Virus record (IMG/VR): IMGVR_UViG_3300047548_000560
Location: 1-23,294 of that record
Length of the DNA: 23,294 nt
From: a virus
Strand: one strand, 5' to 3'
Below the pieces are notes generated by a model. That model worked only from the letters and a program-made list of their open reading frames with translations. It had not been told where the DNA came from and made no database searches. Shown here piece after piece: positions 1 through 7,131 of the stretch. The position numbers were made by a program, and so were the translations under genes. Position 1 is the first letter of the stretch, and every line of letters starts with the position of its first letter.

Positions 1-2
1 GA

Positions 3-668
3 CTATTAACTGAGTACAGAAGTCATCATCAAGTCACACTTCATACAGAAGAACAAATAGACTCTTTACAGAGAGACATAAACACTGCTAAGAAAGAGAT
101 AGAGTCTATCAGTACTTCACAGGTCGCTGACCTAGAACAGAAGAGACAGACTCTAATAGAAGAGTACAATGAGCTACAAGATAATAAGAAAACTCTCTCA
201 GTAGCTTCTTCTTTACTCAAAGACGGAGGTATTAAGACCAAGATCATAAATCAATATGTACCAATCATTAATAAGCTAATTAATAAGTATCTTTCGGCAA
301 TGGATTTTTTCGTTGATTTTCAACTCAACTCACAGTTTGAAGAGACTATCAAGTCTAGACACAGGGATGAGTTTAGTTACGCTTCCTTCTCTGAGGGAGA
401 GAAACAAAAAATTGACTTAGCGTTGTTGTTTACTTGGAGAGCCGTCGCTAAGCTTCGTAACTCCATGTCTACTAATCTACTGATACTAGATGAAGTACTC
501 GACGGGAGTTTAGATACCAATGCACTAGATATGTTAATGACTATCCTAGATTCAGTATCAGAAAGTACTTCTCTGTTTGTTATATCTCACAGAGAAAATA
601 TGAGTGAAAAGTTCCCCAACGTGATAAAGTTTGTAAAACATAAAAACTTTAGTCACATTGAAACATAA
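3..668 (+). CDS. gp46: Recombination endonuclease/ATPase subunit gp46 (SbcC/Rad50-like), C-terminal part
   Basis: The reading frame is open from the left edge, so this is the 3' part of a longer gene; an internal ATG at 300 is not the true start. The first ~70 visible residues are Glu/Lys/Gln-rich and look like the end of a coiled coil. The ABC ATPase C-terminal half follows: signature-like FSEGEKQKIDLALL, Walker B LLILDEVLDGSLD and an H-loop VISHRE. In T4, gp46 pairs with gp47 to process DNA ends for recombination-dependent replication, the equivalent of Rad50/Mre11. The N-terminal Walker A lobe and gene 47 would lie upstream of the window. The identification is firm; only the truncation by the window is unusual. 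Confidence 0.93.
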   Translation, partial: LLTEYRSHHQVTLHTEEQIDSLQRDINTAKKEIESISTSQVADLEQKRQTLIEEYNELQDNKKTLSVASSLLKDGGIKTKIINQYVPIINKLINKYLSAMDFFVDFQLNSQFEETIKSRHRDEFSYASFSEGEKQKIDLALLFTWRAVAKLRNSMSTNLLILDEVLDGSLDTNALDMLMTILDSVSESTSLFVISHRENMSEKFPNVIKFVKHKNFSHIET

Positions 669-679
669 AGGATTATATA

Positions 680-955
680 ATGACTGATAATAAAAATATC
701 ATCACCGAAGTACTAGAAGACGGAACAGAAATCAAAATTGATCTTGATCTTTGTAATGATGTTGCTGATCAAATTATGATGAAAATCTTTGAAACAGAAA
801 ATGATCAGAATCTTGAAAACTATGATGTCATTGCAACCTGTTTTAATGTATTCATCAATACTTACCATGCTCTTCTTGTTGCCGGCTGGACTAAAGAAGA
901 ACTTAAAAATGAATTAGATGAACATTTTATCAATCATAAAAATTCTATGAATTAA
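680..955 (+). CDS. Small acidic protein of unknown function
   Basis: A 91-residue acidic protein starting 11 bases after the gp46 stop, behind AAAGGA at 667-672. It stops one base before the next gene's ATG, so it is probably cotranscribed with gp46 and the deformylase-like gene. No signal peptide, membrane segment or catalytic motif is visible; the C-terminal half looks helical. I do not recognise the family. Position and start signal make it a real gene. Confidence 0.75.
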   Translation: MTDNKNIITEVLEDGTEIKIDLDLCNDVADQIMMKIFETENDQNLENYDVIATCFNVFINTYHALLVAGWTKEELKNELDEHFINHKNSMN

Positions 956-956
956 T

Positions 957-1445
957 ATGTATATCTTAAAACATACTGATAAGATCTTAAAAGAAGTCAG
1001 TCAGACTTTTGACTTCCGAGAACCACCGTTTGACCCAGTCGAATTTGCTCAGCAACTAGTAAAGACTATGTATGATAACAACGGGATATGCTTAGCAGCA
1101 ATTCAGGTGGGTATACCATACAGAGTCTTTGCTATGCGTGGCTCACCCGAAAATTTTGTCTGTTTCAATCCACGAGTCGTTCAGCCATCGGAACAGATGA
1201 TTCGTCTCGAAGAAACGTCGTTGACATACCCAGGATTGTGTGTTAAAGTAAACCGACCGCAGCATTGTCGTGTACGTTTTGCTACACCCAATGGAGAGGT
1301 CAGGACAGAAACTTTTACAGGAATGACAGCTCGTGTATTTCAACAATCCATGGACTTTCTTGATGGCAGGCTATTCTATTCAGCTGCTAATCCTATTCAT
1401 CGTCAGCAAGCTTTGAGAAAGTGGAAAAATAATGGCAATTTTTAA
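957..1445 (+). CDS. Peptide deformylase-like protein lacking all metal ligands (probable pseudoenzyme)
   Basis: A 162-residue protein that follows peptide deformylase along its length. Motif 1 (GxGLAAxQ) appears as GICLAAIQ at 43-50. Motif 2 (EGCLS) is ETSLT at 86-90, so the metal-binding Cys is Ser88. Motif 3 (QHExDHLxG) is QQSMDFLDG at 129-137, so the two His ligands are Gln130 and Phe134 and the catalytic Glu is Ser131. Deformylase removes the N-formyl group from new proteins using a metal held by Cys-His-His; none of these ligands remains here, although the frame, the LAAxQ strand and the FLDG turn are kept. Deformylation is therefore unlikely. A binding or regulatory role on ribosomes or nascent chains is possible but is inference. 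The next gene overlaps its 3' end. Confidence 0.85.
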   Translation: MYILKHTDKILKEVSQTFDFREPPFDPVEFAQQLVKTMYDNNGICLAAIQVGIPYRVFAMRGSPENFVCFNPRVVQPSEQMIRLEETSLTYPGLCVKVNRPQHCRVRFATPNGEVRTETFTGMTARVFQQSMDFLDGRLFYSAANPIHRQQALRKWKNNGNF

Positions 1446-1608
1446 TTGGACATTAGGCTTAGTAGCATCTTTGCTATTTACAGCTTTCTGTATTAGTGGT
1501 ATACTATCTGCACCAGCGGTGGTTGTTTTATATGCTTTTGGTTTGAGTCTAGGACTAATCGCTACCGGTGTTTGCGCTATTACACTTATATTTGGCATAA
1601 GTTATTAA
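1432..1608 (+). CDS. Small two-helix membrane protein, unknown function
   Basis: A 58-residue frame beginning MAIFNWTLGL that overlaps the end of the deformylase-like gene by 14 bases and stops one base before the next ATG. Nearly the whole protein is hydrophobic, with two likely membrane helices at about 8-34 and 37-56 and few charges. Exact tiling between its neighbours supports a real gene. The family is not recognised. Small phage membrane proteins can be holin-like or inner-membrane effectors, but nothing here points to lysis. Confidence 0.65.
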   Translation: MAIFNWTLGLVASLLFTAFCISGILSAPAVVVLYAFGLSLGLIATGVCAITLIFGISY

Positions 1609-1609
1609 A

Positions 1610-2158
1610 ATGAATATTTTTTATCTATCGACTGATCCAGCACAAGCTGCCGGATGGATGGTGGATAAGCACGTAGTCAAGATGATTCTTGAAAGCGCGC
1701 AACTACTATCTACCGCGCACCGAATCATTGACGGTGTCGAAGTAGCCGGTAAATCTAAGACCGGTCGAAATGTTAAGCGTTGGGTATTGAATGACGCTCG
1801 AGATTCAGTCATCTACACAGCGACACATGTCAATCATCCGAGCGCAGTGTGGTGTCGTCAATCTGTTGAGAATTACAATTGGCTCGTGGATCACTTTCAT
1901 GCGCTCGGTAAAGAATATACTTATCGCTACGGTAAGACACATAAGTGCTTTGAGGGTGATTTAGCTTATATGCTATCTTCTCCACCAAACAACCTTCGTA
2001 AGTACGAATGGACCGAGATGCCATCAGCCATGGCTGATGAGTATAAGATTAGTAATGACCCATTGACAAACTACCGACACTATTATAAAGTGGCAAAAGC
2101 ACGTATGCATGCCTGGAAAAACAGGCAGCCACCAGAATGGATCTTTTCAGGAGTATAG
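1610..2158 (+). CDS. Conserved phage protein, MNIFYL..DKHVVKM type
   Basis: A 182-residue protein whose N-terminus, MNIFYLSTDP followed by DKHVVKMILESAQLLSTAH, is a pattern I associate with a conserved family of T4-like and cyanophage proteins of unproven function. The helical N-terminal half carries conserved-looking His residues (DKHVVKM, TAHR, HVNHPSAVW), which could be an active or metal site. The C-terminus is rich in Trp and Tyr. It starts one base after the small membrane gene and sits just upstream of the MazG-like gene, so it belongs to the same operon. I give no function. Confidence 0.75.
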   Translation: MNIFYLSTDPAQAAGWMVDKHVVKMILESAQLLSTAHRIIDGVEVAGKSKTGRNVKRWVLNDARDSVIYTATHVNHPSAVWCRQSVENYNWLVDHFHALGKEYTYRYGKTHKCFEGDLAYMLSSPPNNLRKYEWTEMPSAMADEYKISNDPLTNYRHYYKVAKARMHAWKNRQPPEWIFSGV

Positions 2159-2159
2159 T

Positions 2160-2558
2160 ATGAGTACAAATTGGTCAAAAGACATTAACGAGATGCATGA
2201 ACACTACGGTGTTCCACGGGTTGTCAAAACTATGAGTCCAGAGAAACTCAAGCAGTTCCTAGAGTTTAGGATCAACTTCATTCGCGAAGAACTAAATGAA
2301 CTAGCGACTGCTGAGACGGCAGAAGACGTAGTAGACGCCCTAATTGATCTATGTGTGGTAGCTATCGGTACACTAGATTCTTTTGAAGTAGACGCTAATG
2401 AAGCATGGGACGAAGTATTAGTAGCTAACATGAATAAGAAGACTGGCGTAAATGCTTCACGCCCGAATCCCATGGGATTACCAGACCTTATCAAGCCAGA
2501 GGGATGGAAAGCACCGTCACACGAGGGTAACCACGGGCTTCTATCTAAGGTGTTCTGA
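2160..2558 (+). CDS. MazG-like nucleoside triphosphate pyrophosphohydrolase
   Basis: A 132-residue protein. The start at 2160 is chosen because AGGAG lies about 6 bases upstream and the ATG follows the previous stop by one base; an upstream in-frame ATG at 2109 would run deep into the preceding gene. The central helices carry the all-alpha NTP pyrophosphatase signature: REELNELA, then ETAEDVVDALIDL, matching the EExxE and ExxD metal-binding pattern. Members hydrolyse (d)NTPs to monophosphates. Four genes downstream is a dCMP hydroxymethylase; phages that replace cytosine must remove dCTP, as T4 gp56 does. This gene could be the functional substitute for gp56, but that is inference. It overlaps the next gene by one base (TGATG). 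Confidence 0.78.
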   Translation: MSTNWSKDINEMHEHYGVPRVVKTMSPEKLKQFLEFRINFIREELNELATAETAEDVVDALIDLCVVAIGTLDSFEVDANEAWDEVLVANMNKKTGVNASRPNPMGLPDLIKPEGWKAPSHEGNHGLLSKVF

Positions 2559-3004
2559 TGTTTATGAATAACTGGCGTGCTGCTCTCGGCAAGTCCGGCG
2601 AGGATCTAGTACGTAGAGTCTTACAGAGTAAACATGACTTAGTAGAAGAAACTGTTTGGTATGACTCTCAGAAAGACGGCGTCGTTGACTTAAAGCAGTA
2701 TGAAGTCAAGACACTCATGGAGAACTACGCTCATCGTGCTTTCATACTTGGTTCTTCACAGTGGGCTAAGTGTGAGAACGTAGATAGACTGTTCTTCGTT
2801 CGTATTCCAGAAGTAGAAGCACCCATTCGTATCTATGAATGCCCAAAGAGTTACAGACGACCAACACATGTGTTCATGAACGGCGACAACTGTCGTGTCT
2901 TTAGGTTGACGAAACTCAACTTGTATGATACTATACACGATGAGAAGCTGGGTGAGTACTGGCGTTCTCTAACTAAAACAAAGTACATGAGGAACAAGTC
3001 ATGA
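2558..3004 (+). CDS. PD-(D/E)XK-type nuclease
   Basis: A 148-residue basic protein with the core of the PD-(D/E)XK nuclease fold: Glu15 in a leading helix (GKSGEDLVRRVL), then Asp44 and Glu49-x-Lys51 on adjacent strands (DGVVDL, YEVKT). This is the arrangement in VRR_NUC/Mrr-like and restriction-type nucleases. It starts on the stop of the MazG-like gene and overlaps the next gene by four bases. In a phage likely to carry modified cytosine, a nuclease that spares its own DNA and degrades unmodified host DNA would fit, in the way T4 endonucleases II and IV work. The fold call is motif-based; the substrate is unknown. Confidence 0.72.
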   Translation: MFMNNWRAALGKSGEDLVRRVLQSKHDLVEETVWYDSQKDGVVDLKQYEVKTLMENYAHRAFILGSSQWAKCENVDRLFFVRIPEVEAPIRIYECPKSYRRPTHVFMNGDNCRVFRLTKLNLYDTIHDEKLGEYWRSLTKTKYMRNKS

Positions 3005-3336
3005 ATGAAGATAGAGAATCAGTCAAAGTTCTCAGAGAATGTATCGAGCTTCAGAACAAGAAGTCTCAGGACTATCAAAACCCTAACTCAAATGTAACTC
3101 AAGCAATGCATTATCGTCGTGGTGTAGATACTATCCATGACACCCTACAAGGAAAGCTATACCGAGCCCAGTCTCTTTTAGAATCCGGTACTTACAATCA
3201 AGCTAACTTTGAGTCACTTGAAGATACATATAAAGACTTAATTAATTATGCTTCTTTTGCAGTAGCTTGGCTACGTGGTGGCGTACCGGGCCAAGATACA
3301 ACTAGAGACATTTTCAACCGAAAGGTCTCTGAGTGA
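3001..3336 (+). CDS. Nucleotide-modification-associated domain protein (DUF1599/Nmad1-like)
   Basis: A 111-residue helical protein. KKSQDYQNP near 20-28, then DTIHDTLQGKLYRAQSLL and ESLEDTYKDLINYASFAVAWL, resembles the small phage family annotated as DUF1599 or nucleotide modification associated domain 1. That family was named for its frequent position beside base-modification enzymes, which is where this gene sits: directly before the dCMP hydroxymethylase, overlapping it by four bases (GTGA). Its biochemical role is not established. Family assignment is from memory of the pattern, so moderate. Confidence 0.65.
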   Translation: MNEDRESVKVLRECIELQNKKSQDYQNPNSNVTQAMHYRRGVDTIHDTLQGKLYRAQSLLESGTYNQANFESLEDTYKDLINYASFAVAWLRGGVPGQDTTRDIFNRKVSE

Positions 3337-3989
3337 TAGTCCGTAATAACGTAAACACTATTCGCGAGGAGTTTAAGTGGCTCCTCGCGAATGAATTTTA
3401 TGAAGAAGATAAATCTGGTGTTAAGCTACTAGAGATAGTAAATGCTTCTTTCGTGGCAGACGAACCTTCTATCTTTGGTAAACCTAATCATTCTTACATT
3501 GAGCGTGAGATTGAGTGGTACAAATCAATGTCCCTCAATGTCAACGATATCCCGGGCGAGACACCAGCTGTCTGGAAACAAGTTGCTACACCGGATGGAC
3601 GCATTAACTCTAACTACGGGTGGTGTATCTGGTCACGAGAAAACGGTGAGCAATACAACAACGTCTTACGTGAACTCAGACAGAAGCCTACTTCTAGACG
3701 AGCCACTATGATCTATACACGACCAAGTATGTGGGTAGACTATAGTCGCGACGGTATGTCTGATTTTATGTGTACAAACGCGGTACAATATGTTATAAGA
3801 GATCAAGCATTACACGCTATCGTTCAGATGCGTAGTAACGATGTTTTCTATGGTTACAGGAATGACTTCGCTTGGAATGAATACGTACTAAAGATACTAG
3901 CGTCAGACTTAGACGTCTCTCCGGGTCTTATTCACTGGAACGTCGGGTCCCTTCACGTCTATGAACGAAACTTTAACCTGGTGAAATGA
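3333..3989 (+). CDS. gp42: Deoxycytidylate 5-hydroxymethylase (T4 gp42-like)
   Basis: A 218-residue protein that follows T4 gp42 closely: IVNASFVADEPSIFG, DIPGETPAVWKQVA, INSNYGWCIWS, SRRATMIYTRPSMWVDY, DGMSDFMCTNAVQYVIRD and HWNVGSLHVYERNF all have direct T4 counterparts. gp42 belongs to the thymidylate synthase family and uses methylene-tetrahydrofolate to make 5-hydroxymethyl-dCMP. The nucleophile is Cys147. Asp178 stands where thymidylate synthases have Asn, the residue that gives cytosine rather than uracil preference in T4. The C-terminus is about 28 residues shorter than T4 gp42. The start is GTG (3333-3335), overlapping the preceding stop. The protein predicts hydroxymethylcytosine-containing phage DNA. 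Confidence 0.93.
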   Translation: MIVRNNVNTIREEFKWLLANEFYEEDKSGVKLLEIVNASFVADEPSIFGKPNHSYIEREIEWYKSMSLNVNDIPGETPAVWKQVATPDGRINSNYGWCIWSRENGEQYNNVLRELRQKPTSRRATMIYTRPSMWVDYSRDGMSDFMCTNAVQYVIRDQALHAIVQMRSNDVFYGYRNDFAWNEYVLKILASDLDVSPGLIHWNVGSLHVYERNFNLVK

Positions 3990-4429
3990 TGAGCGACAAG
4001 TGGCACGATAATTTCTTGAAGATGGCTGAGCATATTTCCGGTTGGTCTAAAGATCCTTCTACAAAGATCGGAGCAGTGGCAGTCGGTGATCGTCGACAGA
4101 TACTAGCCACCGGTTACAATGGTTTCCCACGTGGGATCAAAGACTATCGAGACAGGCTAGAGACTCGTGAGACCAAGTATAAGTTCATGGTTCATGGTGA
4201 GATGAATTGTATTTATAACGCGACTCTCAACGGTGTCAGTCTCAACGGTGCTGACTTATACGTTCACGGTCTGCCCGTTTGTTCTGAGTGTGCGAAGGGT
4301 ATCATCCAAGTCGGTATTAAGCGTGTATTCATGCGTTACCCCGATGAAGTCTCTCAGAAGTGGCTAGGCATGGGCCTAGAGACTAAGGAGATGTTCGCAG
4401 AAGCTGGTGTAGAGTTAAATAAACTATGA
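3986..4429 (+). CDS. cd: dCMP deaminase
   Basis: A 147-residue zinc-dependent deaminase. His70 and Glu72 (VHGEMN) with Cys99 and Cys102 (PVCSEC) form the zinc site and proton shuttle; SKDPSTKIGAVAVG and ATGYNGFPRG are the substrate-side motifs of dCMP deaminases. It converts dCMP to dUMP, balancing pyrimidine pools for dTTP synthesis, and so competes with the hydroxymethylase next door for dCMP. It overlaps the hydroxymethylase by four bases (ATGA) and the next gene by four, so translation is probably coupled. Two ATGs in tandem are available for the start. Confidence 0.93.
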   Translation: MMSDKWHDNFLKMAEHISGWSKDPSTKIGAVAVGDRRQILATGYNGFPRGIKDYRDRLETRETKYKFMVHGEMNCIYNATLNGVSLNGADLYVHGLPVCSECAKGIIQVGIKRVFMRYPDEVSQKWLGMGLETKEMFAEAGVELNKL

Positions 4430-5634
4430 AAAAAGTTATAGTAATAGATAGTTTAACAGAAACTTTTAATGGGCCAATCGTCAGGAGCGGCTTACAGAAG
4501 AGCGCTAAGCTAGACGCTCGTGCTTTTGCTAAAATGGGTTATGATACAACATTTTTATATTGTGGTGTTATTGATGATCATTACCCATACGAAAAGATCT
4601 GTCTGAACGACATCGGTGCTAAAGAAGACGTAGCTCGCCATGGAAAGCATATGCGTGCTTCTGGTAACTACGTCAAGTCTTACTTGAACAGATCTAGTAA
4701 TACGCTGTTAGAAGCTGACTACATTGTGGCTCATTGTCACTCAGTGGGTATGATGACTGGCATCAACGCGATGGTAAAAGATAAGAAGATACTCTTCATC
4801 ATTCATGATGTGATAGATCTTACTTGGGCGTGTGGTTTTACCAATGCTGTAAATAACATGCGAGCGACAGGAAGAAACTACACGCACATAGCTACTAACT
4901 CTCAGTATAGTATCGCGAGACTAGATTATATCTACTCTAGAGCTAAAGATAGGTTTGAATTATTGAGTGGTAATGAAGCTTTTGATAGTTTCATACGTCA
5001 CTTTGTCTGGTCTGACGTGAATCCCACTAGAGAAGAAATTATTCAGCATGAAAAAAAGTCTGCCGTCATAGGCAGGTATGAACCAGCTAAATATCATCAC
5101 AAGTTGTATAAGTACAAAAACCCAGAAAACATCATAGTTCATTACGGGATCAAGGATCCTCGTCGTGACGAGGGTCTGAAGTATTACGAGAACTTAAAGA
5201 TTAAAGCAAATGCTTACTCCGAGAACCTGTCTGATGAAGATCTGTGGGAGTCTATAAAGACTAGTCAGTCCATTATACTACCATGTTATCACGAAGGGTT
5301 TGGATTCACAGCTTTTGAAGCTGGTATATTTGGTGTAGCCCCAGTCATACTAGTTCATGACCAAGGGTTACACAAGGGTCAGCACGCTCACGCGACTGTT
5401 CAATACTTGACTAGGGCTGGGACTAAACACTTTACCGCCGACTTCAACGATGAAGATTCGATCATTCGAGCGATCGATGATTCTTTACAAATCACGGAAC
5501 AAGATAGGATCGACATCTCTAGTAGCCTATTATCGTACTTCACTGTTGAGAATTATGTTAACGAGAGGATAGAGTTACTTGAGTCTGCTAAAAAAATTAA
5601 CATTGAATCTAGCTTAGAGAGTTTTTTTGAATGA
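4426..5634 (+). CDS. GT-B glycosyltransferase (GT4-like), candidate DNA hydroxymethylcytosine glycosyltransferase
   Basis: A 402-residue two-domain protein. The N-terminal half alternates strands and helices (KKVIVIDSL, DYIVAHCHSVG, KILFIIHDV), as in a GT-B fold. The C-terminal half has strands VIGRYEP and IIVHYGI, then CYHEGFGFTAFEAG, where Glu290 and Glu298 make the E-x7-E motif that contacts the nucleotide sugar in GT4 enzymes. No signal peptide is present, so it is cytoplasmic. Overlap with dCMP deaminase upstream and the methyltransferase homologue downstream, in a run that starts with dCMP hydroxymethylase, suggests that it glycosylates hydroxymethylcytosine in DNA, as T4 AGT/BGT do. 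I see no close resemblance to either T4 enzyme; the DNA role is inference. Confidence 0.8.
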   Translation: MKKVIVIDSLTETFNGPIVRSGLQKSAKLDARAFAKMGYDTTFLYCGVIDDHYPYEKICLNDIGAKEDVARHGKHMRASGNYVKSYLNRSSNTLLEADYIVAHCHSVGMMTGINAMVKDKKILFIIHDVIDLTWACGFTNAVNNMRATGRNYTHIATNSQYSIARLDYIYSRAKDRFELLSGNEAFDSFIRHFVWSDVNPTREEIIQHEKKSAVIGRYEPAKYHHKLYKYKNPENIIVHYGIKDPRRDEGLKYYENLKIKANAYSENLSDEDLWESIKTSQSIILPCYHEGFGFTAFEAGIFGVAPVILVHDQGLHKGQHAHATVQYLTRAGTKHFTADFNDEDSIIRAIDDSLQITEQDRIDISSSLLSYFTVENYVNERIELLESAKKINIESSLESFFE

Positions 5635-6827
5635 AACACGCTACCATAGTACCACTCATCGGTGGTATGACACTTGGTGCTGAAAAGTCTTTCGGTGAAA
5701 GACCATCATATCTGATGTCATACAAGCCGTTTTATTTTAATGATCGTCACCTACTCAATCATTACGATAACGAAGTTCCTTACCATGTGCTAGATGACGG
5801 CCAGAAACCAAATAACAAAGTAGAAGTAGTATCCTCTGTTTGTCCATGCGCAGGGCTATCACAGCTCTCACACGGCTTCGGTGATCATAACGAGAACAAC
5901 AAGTGGATGGTCACCACTACTAAGTATGTGTTAGAAGACCTGAAGCCCAGCGTCCTGTACGGTGAAAACGCACCAGGATTCGCCGGTAAGATCGGTCAGA
6001 CTGTTCGTGAACAACTACGCGCTATTGCGTCCGACGCTGGTTACACCATGAGCGTCTATCGAACCAAGTCACTGTTTCACGGCGTCCCACAGATCCGGGA
6101 ACGTTCTTTTTACTTTTTCTGGCGTGGTGACAAGACACCCGTGTTTAACTATTACCGTCGTGATAGGTTAAGTATTGAAGACACCATTCGCTCAGCTTTT
6201 GGCAACACCCAGCGTGAAGTTATTAATAAGAAGACACCGAGTAAAGACGATCCGTACTATCGTTACATACTAGAAGTCATTCATAAGGGTGTGACTCACA
6301 AAGAGTTCTGTTCTATGATTGAACCAATGAAAGCGCGTGGTAATGATGTTCTGTCTTACATCGAGCTAATGGGACATAGCTACACAACTGTTGGTGAATG
6401 GATGCACAAAAACGGGTATGACAAAGAAGTGCAGAAGTGTGAGTACCGAGTAAAGAAAGTAGCCGAGGGTGGAAACTTGATGCGCCGCGGCACTGTCATA
6501 CCAAAAGATTACATCGGTGCTTTCGTCGGTCATTATCCCATGATGTTGACACACCCAGACGAAGACCGTTATATCAATTATCGCGAAGCCATGACTATTA
6601 TGGGTATGCCACAGAATTTTGAGCTCCTGGATCAAAACAAGACTACTAATCATATTTGTCAGAACGTGCCCGTACAGACAGCTGCCGACATGGCCACTGA
6701 AGTGATGGCTTCTCTAAACGGAGAGAGGGAGTGGATTGACTCTTCATACGTCTTTCAATACAGTCATACTCAGAAGCACGAAGTAGCAGACACACGCACA
6801 AAGACTCTAGTTGACTTTTTGAATTAA
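5631..6827 (+). CDS. C5-cytosine DNA methyltransferase homologue in a hydroxymethylation cassette
   Basis: A 398-residue protein with the ordered motifs of C5-cytosine methyltransferases. Motif I-like PLIGGMTLGAEKSFG near the N-terminus; motif IV CPCAGLS with nucleophile Cys73 after Pro72; motif VI GENAPG with Glu112-Asn113; motif VIII GVPQIRER (154-158, QxRxR); and a C-terminal block INYREAMTIMGMPQNF then QNVPVQTAADMA resembling motifs IX-X, with QN in place of the usual GN. The segment between VIII and IX is the place of the target-recognition domain. The catalytic residues are intact. It overlaps the glycosyltransferase by four bases. If cytosine is already replaced by hydroxymethylcytosine, ordinary C5 methylation is blocked, so its substrate is a puzzle. 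Confidence 0.85.
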   Translation: MKHATIVPLIGGMTLGAEKSFGERPSYLMSYKPFYFNDRHLLNHYDNEVPYHVLDDGQKPNNKVEVVSSVCPCAGLSQLSHGFGDHNENNKWMVTTTKYVLEDLKPSVLYGENAPGFAGKIGQTVREQLRAIASDAGYTMSVYRTKSLFHGVPQIRERSFYFFWRGDKTPVFNYYRRDRLSIEDTIRSAFGNTQREVINKKTPSKDDPYYRYILEVIHKGVTHKEFCSMIEPMKARGNDVLSYIELMGHSYTTVGEWMHKNGYDKEVQKCEYRVKKVAEGGNLMRRGTVIPKDYIGAFVGHYPMMLTHPDEDRYINYREAMTIMGMPQNFELLDQNKTTNHICQNVPVQTAADMATEVMASLNGEREWIDSSYVFQYSHTQKHEVADTRTKTLVDFLN

Positions 6828-6834
6828 GGTGATG

Positions 6835-7131
6835 ATGATTGACATGAGTAATAAAATAGTGTATAAATATAATGAGGATCAGATTATTGCTGACTTTAAA
6901 GCCTATATTGATAGGACATATGGTGAGCATTACAAGGCTGAAGACCTAGAGACATTTGATGTCTGGGAAGCCATGGGCACTGCTTCTACTACTTGCAGAG
7001 ACACAGCTATCAAGTATCTCATGCGTTACGGCAAAAAGAACGGTAAGAATAAAGATGACTTGATGAAGACTCTTCATTACGTTCTTCTTTGTCTTCATAT
7101 TGAACATTACAAGAACAAGGTAAATACATAA
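6835..7131 (+). CDS. DUF3310-like small protein
   Basis: A helical protein of about 98 residues. TYGEHYK, then DVWEAMG, then AIKYLMRYGKKNGKNKDDLMKTLHYVLL matches the pattern of phage DUF3310 (SaV-like) proteins, sometimes loosely annotated as nucleotide kinases without proof. Possible starts are GTG 6829, ATG 6832, 6835 and 6844; I prefer 6835 because AAGG at 6826-6829 is then five bases away. It ends with TAATG, sharing a base with the next start. Its function is unknown; it lies at the end of the modification run. Confidence 0.65.
   Translation: MIDMSNKIVYKYNEDQIIADFKAYIDRTYGEHYKAEDLETFDVWEAMGTASTTCRDTAIKYLMRYGKKNGKNKDDLMKTLHYVLLCLHIEHYKNKVNT

Noticed and set aside
1221-1250. TTGACA with TAAAGT inside the deformylase-like gene as a promoter
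   Set aside because: Weak -10, coding position, no gene start nearby.
2064-2090. TTGACA followed by TATAAA inside the 1610-2158 gene as a promoter
   Set aside because: Spacing is only 15 bases and it is within coding sequence of a tightly packed operon.
2204-2494. A 96-residue Ser/Thr-rich minus-strand frame
   Set aside because: It is the mirror of the MazG-like gene; Ser-rich translation is typical of antisense frames here.
3442-3711. An 89-residue frame inside the hydroxymethylase gene
   Set aside because: It is a shifted frame within a strongly conserved gp42 homologue with no start signal.
6862-6869. TATAAATA on the plus strand as a T4 late promoter
   Set aside because: It lies inside the first codons of the DUF3310-like gene with no suitable gene start just downstream; probably chance in AT-rich coding sequence.
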